Assembly (NCBI RefSeq): GCF_933509905.1
Contig: NZ_OW150024.1
Coordinates: forward strand, 1,290,001 to 1,354,000
Length of the DNA stretch: 64,000 nt
Direction of reading: 5' to 3'
DNA from: Trichlorobacter ammonificans
Lineage (GTDB): Bacteria > Desulfobacterota > Desulfuromonadia > Geobacterales > Pseudopelobacteraceae
Shown here: piece by piece, positions 60,904-64,000 of the stretch
Layout of the letters: each line of letters opens with the position of its first letter
How positions within the stretch are numbered: position 1 is the stretch's first letter
Made by a program: the position numbers and the translations under genes
Notes under the pieces: model-generated
Seen by the model: the letters and a program-made list of their open reading frames with translations, nothing else
Database searches by the model: none
What the model was told of the DNA's origin: nothing

Positions 60904-61716
60904 TCAGGGGCGGGAGGTGCCGGCGCTGTCGAGGAGCGGCAGGAGCAGCCGGCAGGCGAGTCCCAGGTTTTTTCCGGCAACGGCGCTGTTTGCCGCCAGA
61001 CGTGCCAGTTGGGGGATAGTGCGGGGATGGGTGAGACAGAGCATCAGGACCTTCGGGATGCTGATCCGGTTGGCCGTCGTCAGCTCATCCAACGAGAAGA
61101 GCAACTCCTCGGCGGCATCGTCGCTGACGGTTCTGAACCCCAGAAACGGCAGGTGTGCCGCCGCAGCCGCCGCAGCAACGGCGGCACTTTCCATTTCAAG
61201 TACCGGTGTCGGCAGATCGTGGGGAAGCTTTTGGGCCAGCTCCGGCTTGGAAACGATCCGGTCGGTGGTTATGAAACTACCCGCCAGGGCGGTAATCCCG
61301 TGGGAGCGAAGCGTGCTGGTCAGGTGTGCTGCAGAGGGGGAACCTTCTGGTGGAGGGGGCGCGCTCAATCCTTCCGCGTTAAGAGTCAGTAGACGGTCGC
61401 AGATGATGGTGTCGCCGACAATGCTGCCGGTCCGGATGGCGCCGCAGAATCCTGCGGAGAGCAGCAGGCGGGGCCGCCGGGCTTTGATCAGCAGCGCTGC
61501 AGCACGGCTTGCCGCCTCGGCTCCCATGCCCCCTTCGACAAGACAAATCAGCCGGTCGGCGAGCAGGGCGTCATGAATCAGGAGGCCGTCTACCTTTTCC
61601 CGACGCACTGGACGGGCAACCGTAAGGATGGCGCGTCGTTCCTCCGGCAGCGCTGTGACGATTCCCAGCGGACCCGGTGTTGCTGGTGCCTCAGGAATGG
61701 TAGTCAACGGCAACAA
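60904..61716 (-). CDS. Nucleoside phosphorylase-family protein (nucleosidase-like)
   Basis: The 270-residue protein has GIVTALPEERRAI, LLSAGFCGAI, MESAAVAAAA and FRTVSDDA, the usual blocks of PNP/MTA-SAH nucleosidases, with a purine-site EMESA glutamate pair. It may be a methylthioadenosine/SAH nucleosidase or the hopanoid-linked HpnG type; no hopanoid genes are near. The start is uncertain: the TTG at 61716 overlaps the upstream Dabb gene by 26 bases. Confidence 0.8.
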   Translation of the reverse strand: MLPLTTIPEAPATPGPLGIVTALPEERRAILTVARPVRREKVDGLLIHDALLADRLICLVEGGMGAEAASRAAALLIKARRPRLLLSAGFCGAIRTGSIVGDTIICDRLLTLNAEGLSAPPPPEGSPSAAHLTSTLRSHGITALAGSFITTDRIVSKPELAQKLPHDLPTPVLEMESAAVAAAAAAAHLPFLGFRTVSDDAAEELLFSLDELTTANRISIPKVLMLCLTHPRTIPQLARLAANSAVAGKNLGLACRLLLPLLDSAGTSRP

Positions 61717-61981
61717 TGGAAGAGCAGGAAGCTTTCATGAACGGTACCACCTCCTGGGCATGGTAGGGATGCACCTGGTAAGCCTGCAGATCATCCAGGG
61801 AGTCGAATCTGGTGAGCAGTGCTACATCATAAGAGCGTTCGGAGCGGATGACGTCGGTGCCCACTTCGATATGGCGCAGCAGGTCAACGTTTCCCTGCAT
61901 GGAAAGAAGGCGGTCGCGGACGGCGGCAATGTTTTCGGCGGTCGGTTCGGCAAGCTTGAATAGTACGATATGGGTGATCAT
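61691..61981 (-). CDS. Dabb (stress-responsive alpha/beta barrel) domain protein
   Basis: The 96-residue protein is a single dimeric alpha/beta-barrel domain: MITHIVLFKL start, an internal H-E-V-G strand (RHIEVGTDVI), and QVHPYHAQEVVPF near the end. Dabb proteins vary from stress proteins to cyclases. Start 61981 follows AGAGGA; the long frame to 62458 is rejected. Its 3' end overlaps the nucleosidase-like gene, so the two form a minus-strand pair. Confidence 0.87.
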   Translation of the reverse strand: MITHIVLFKLAEPTAENIAAVRDRLLSMQGNVDLLRHIEVGTDVIRSERSYDVALLTRFDSLDDLQAYQVHPYHAQEVVPFMKASCSSIVAVDYHS

Positions 61982-62212
61982 TTGGTGTCCTCTCGGCGGA
62001 ATAGCGCCGGCCGCTTTTTCTTTTCCCGTGCGGCCAGCTCTTTCTGATACCGTGAACTCCTGCGCTCTGTCAATGCCTGCGTGTTGAACCGTGCTGCACT
62101 TTTTGGGCTCAGCGGGCTCTCCGGGATTGCGGTGAGGCGATTCCATGGTACTATCAGCAGCAAGCTGGTTATGAAGCGGCCCGGAGCCGTGGATTTTCAG
62201 GAGGTGACCGCC

Positions 62213-62908
62213 ATGCCCGATGTACAACTGATACCCTCCATCGACAATCGGTTGGGTGCATTGATCGAAGTCACCCGCCGGCAGCGTTCCCGTACCATTG
62301 ACGAACCGCTCCTGAAGCCGGCCATTACCGTTTCCCGGGAGTTTGGGTGCGAAGCCTATCCGGTGGCTGAACTGCTGCGGCAACAGATGGAAAAGCGGAC
62401 CGGTGAGAACTGGGCCCTGATGGATAAGGCGCTTCTGGATGAAGTGGCCAGGAATCATAATCTCTCGGAACAGGTTCTGCAGAACCTGGGCGAGAAAAAC
62501 CGCTTTCTCGATGAATTTCTCTCAACCTTCTCCCCGCGTTGGAAAAGCGACAAGGATTATTACCGTTTGTTGACCCGGCAGATCATTGCCCTCGCGGAAC
62601 AGGGCAACGTGATCATCATGGGACGGGGGGCTCCGATTGTCACCAGAACCATGAGAAACTGCTTCCACTTCAGAATGTTTGCCTCCATGGCCTTCAAAAA
62701 GAAGTCCATCGCCCGGCGGCTGGCCGTTGCTGAGGGGGAGGCGGAGGCGATCATCGAGCGCCGCCAGAAGGAGCGGGACCGATTTATCCGGGAATTTCTC
62801 GACCGCGACCCCTATGACCTGTCCGTCTACCATCTTGTGTTCAATAACGACAGAAGTGCGGCAGCGAAAATTGCCGATACCATTGCCGACTACATCCTGA
62901 AGCCCTAA
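62213..62908 (+). CDS. Cytidylate kinase-like family protein
   Basis: The 231-residue protein resembles the cytidylate-kinase-like family rather than true Cmk: AITVSREFGCEAYPVAELL, then a GRGAPIV block and a late Arg-rich lid (SIARRLAVAEGEAEAII). The usual P-loop G-x4-GKS is replaced by SREFGCEA, as is common in this family, so nucleoside monophosphate kinase activity is doubtful. Start 62213 follows CAGGAGGTG; longer frames to 62081 lack a ribosome site. True cmk is at 57477. Confidence 0.8.
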   Translation: MPDVQLIPSIDNRLGALIEVTRRQRSRTIDEPLLKPAITVSREFGCEAYPVAELLRQQMEKRTGENWALMDKALLDEVARNHNLSEQVLQNLGEKNRFLDEFLSTFSPRWKSDKDYYRLLTRQIIALAEQGNVIIMGRGAPIVTRTMRNCFHFRMFASMAFKKKSIARRLAVAEGEAEAIIERRQKERDRFIREFLDRDPYDLSVYHLVFNNDRSAAAKIADTIADYILKP

Positions 62909-62934
62909 CTCAACAAGGGGAGGGGACTATCCGG

Positions 62935-62975
62935 AAGCGGAAGAGGGGCGCGCGGCATCCCTCTTCCGCTTTTTT
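62935..62975 (+). terminator. Terminator after cytidylate kinase-like gene
   Basis: A perfect 13-bp stem AAGCGGAAGAGGG / CCCTCTTCCGCTT with an 11-base loop, followed by TTTT. Confidence 0.88.
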
Positions 62976-63010
62976 CGGTAATCTGGTACAAAGCGCATCC
63001 GGAGGATGCC

Positions 63011-63952
63011 GTGAAAAAACTACTGTTCGCCCTTTGTGCCGCCATCGGCCTCTACGCTGCCTCTATCGTGATTTCACTTGCCTTGCTTCCGCCGGTGGAC
63101 AGCCTTACGGACAGAAAGCAGAGCATGACCATCATGGTCCGAGACTGGCAGGGGAAGCAGCAGCCGTTTGTCGTTGGTCCGAAGAATCGCTACTGGACAC
63201 CCTCATCCCGGATTCCACCGGAAATGAAGTGGGCCGTGATCCTGGCCGAGGACGGCAATTTCTACAAACACGAGGGGATCGACGTCAAAGCGATCCGTCA
63301 GGCGATCAAGCATGACCTGGAGAAGAAGAGCCTGGCCCGTGGTGCTTCAACCATTACCCAGCAGACCGCCAAGAACCTGTTTCTCTCACGCGAAAAGACC
63401 ATTAGCCGCAAGCTGAAGGAAGTCTATCTTGCCTGGCGGATGGAGCAGGAGTTGACGAAAGGGCGGATTCTCGAGCTGTATCTGAACGTGGTGGAGCTGG
63501 GACCCATGGTGTACGGTATCGGCCACGGAGCCCGCTACTACTTCGGCAAAGCGCCGGAAGCACTGACCCCCCGCGAATGCGCGTTTCTGGCCGCCATGCT
63601 GCCGGGACCGCGCATCGCCTACAACCCCTACCGCAACCTGGGCAAGGTGCTCAGGCGTTCCGACATGATCCTGCGCCAACTACGGGCCAAGGGAGTCATC
63701 TCTCAGGAGGAGCTGCAGGCTGCCCTGGCCACGGAGCCGAATATTGCAGGCATGCAGCGCAAGGTGGATACCAGTCTGCAAGAGGAGGCACTGTTGCAGC
63801 CGGTTTCCTCGGCAGCTTCTCCTCCGCCGGCGTCGCCACCCGTATCATTACCACCCGCAGCCGGCCCCAGCGAGACATCACAGCCGGTATCGCCGCCGGT
63901 AGAAGCGCCGGCCCATCCTGCTCCTCCCGCACCTGAAGCCGAAGACCGGTAA
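63011..63952 (+). CDS. mtgA: Monofunctional biosynthetic peptidoglycan transglycosylase
   Basis: The 313-residue protein has an N-terminal membrane anchor (about 3-25) and a GT51 domain that polymerises lipid II: AEDGNFYKHEGID with the catalytic glutamate, GASTITQQTAKNLFL, and ELYLNVVELGPMVYGIGHGA. No transpeptidase domain follows. Instead there is a Pro/Ser-rich tail of about 50 residues, unusual for MtgA proteins, which normally end near residue 240-260. GGAGG precedes the ATG. The last 48 bases of the window after it show no feature. Confidence 0.92.
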   Translation: MKKLLFALCAAIGLYAASIVISLALLPPVDSLTDRKQSMTIMVRDWQGKQQPFVVGPKNRYWTPSSRIPPEMKWAVILAEDGNFYKHEGIDVKAIRQAIKHDLEKKSLARGASTITQQTAKNLFLSREKTISRKLKEVYLAWRMEQELTKGRILELYLNVVELGPMVYGIGHGARYYFGKAPEALTPRECAFLAAMLPGPRIAYNPYRNLGKVLRRSDMILRQLRAKGVISQEELQAALATEPNIAGMQRKVDTSLQEEALLQPVSSAASPPPASPPVSLPPAAGPSETSQPVSPPVEAPAHPAPPAPEAEDR

Positions 63953-64000
63953 GAGATATGGCACCGGAACGGAACCGCGCGGTACGGAGTTCACGGGCCC

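Noticed and set aside
61691-62458. Longer minus-strand form of the Dabb gene (255 codons)
   Set aside because: The extra N-terminal part is opposite the cytidylate-kinase-like gene, and a good ribosome site precedes the internal ATG at 61981.

Overview
The window looks like chromosome of a Geobacterales bacterium (Geobacter / Trichlorobacter / Pelobacter propionicus type). The evidence is a very short type IVa pilin of the Geobacter kind followed by a secreted PilA-C/Spc-like partner, a -24/-12 (sigma-54) promoter in front of it, many signal-transduction proteins, high GC in core genes, and the gene order purL-recQ-purQ-purF-pyrE and pheA-tyrA-aroA-cmk-ispH-rpsA. Species assignment is inference; no rRNA is present.

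Layout. (1) 1-2.1 kb: 3' part of a lytic transglycosylase, pgsA, and a KamA-type radical SAM protein. (2) 2.1-6.4 kb, minus strand: a partner-switching module consisting of a small membrane protein, a sodium:solute-symporter/GAF/SpoIIE-phosphatase fusion, a STAS antagonist and an RsbW-like kinase. (3) 6.6-10 kb: a TPR lipoprotein and an orphan peptide-binding lipoprotein. (4) 10-24.4 kb: a surface polysaccharide locus of the ABC-exporter type. It holds a decaprenyl-phosphate phosphoribosyltransferase-like UbiA protein, Wzm/Wzt, seven glycosyltransferases of families 2 and 4, four methyltransferases, an alpha-1,2-fucosyltransferase and a TupA-like ATP-grasp protein. It is a mosaic: two AT-rich stretches, a decayed fragment of a second fucosyltransferase gene, and a decayed IS30-type transposase at its right edge. 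(5) 24.7-31 kb: an alpha/beta hydrolase, then pilA, the PilA-C/Spc-like gene and a GT-C-like membrane protein, tRNA-His and tRNA-Ala (minus), tRNA-Leu (plus), a GspG-like pseudopilin with a zinc-ribbon membrane protein, and tRNA-Pro. (6) 31.3-32.8 kb: a frameshifted Fic gene and a non-coding stretch with a long inverted repeat. (7) 32.8-37.3 kb: ilvD, a small lipoprotein, ilvB and ilvN. (8) 37.4-44.5 kb: ovoA (ovothiol synthesis), an MBL-fold hydrolase, purB, an MscS channel and a two-gene envelope unit with an OmpA-like domain. (9) 44.5-53.4 kb: purL, recQ, and the tightly overlapping purQ-purF-pyrE-tlyA-HIT string. (10) 53.5-60.8 kb: a small Cys-rich protein, a ferredoxin, pheA-tyrA-aroA-cmk-ispH-rpsA. 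(11) 60.9-64 kb: a nucleoside-phosphorylase-family protein and a Dabb-domain protein (minus), a cytidylate-kinase-like protein and mtgA.

The most informative features that simple ORF calling misses are: the fucosyltransferase relic at 17.8-18.0 kb; the IS30 relic at 24.4-24.7 kb; the promoter and palindromic upstream sites of pilA; two copies of one palindromic repeat directly in front of purQ and aroA; a third hairpin element in front of purB; and the 27-bp-arm inverted repeat beside the Fic pseudogene. All functional calls come from reading motifs and overall protein character; no database search was run.
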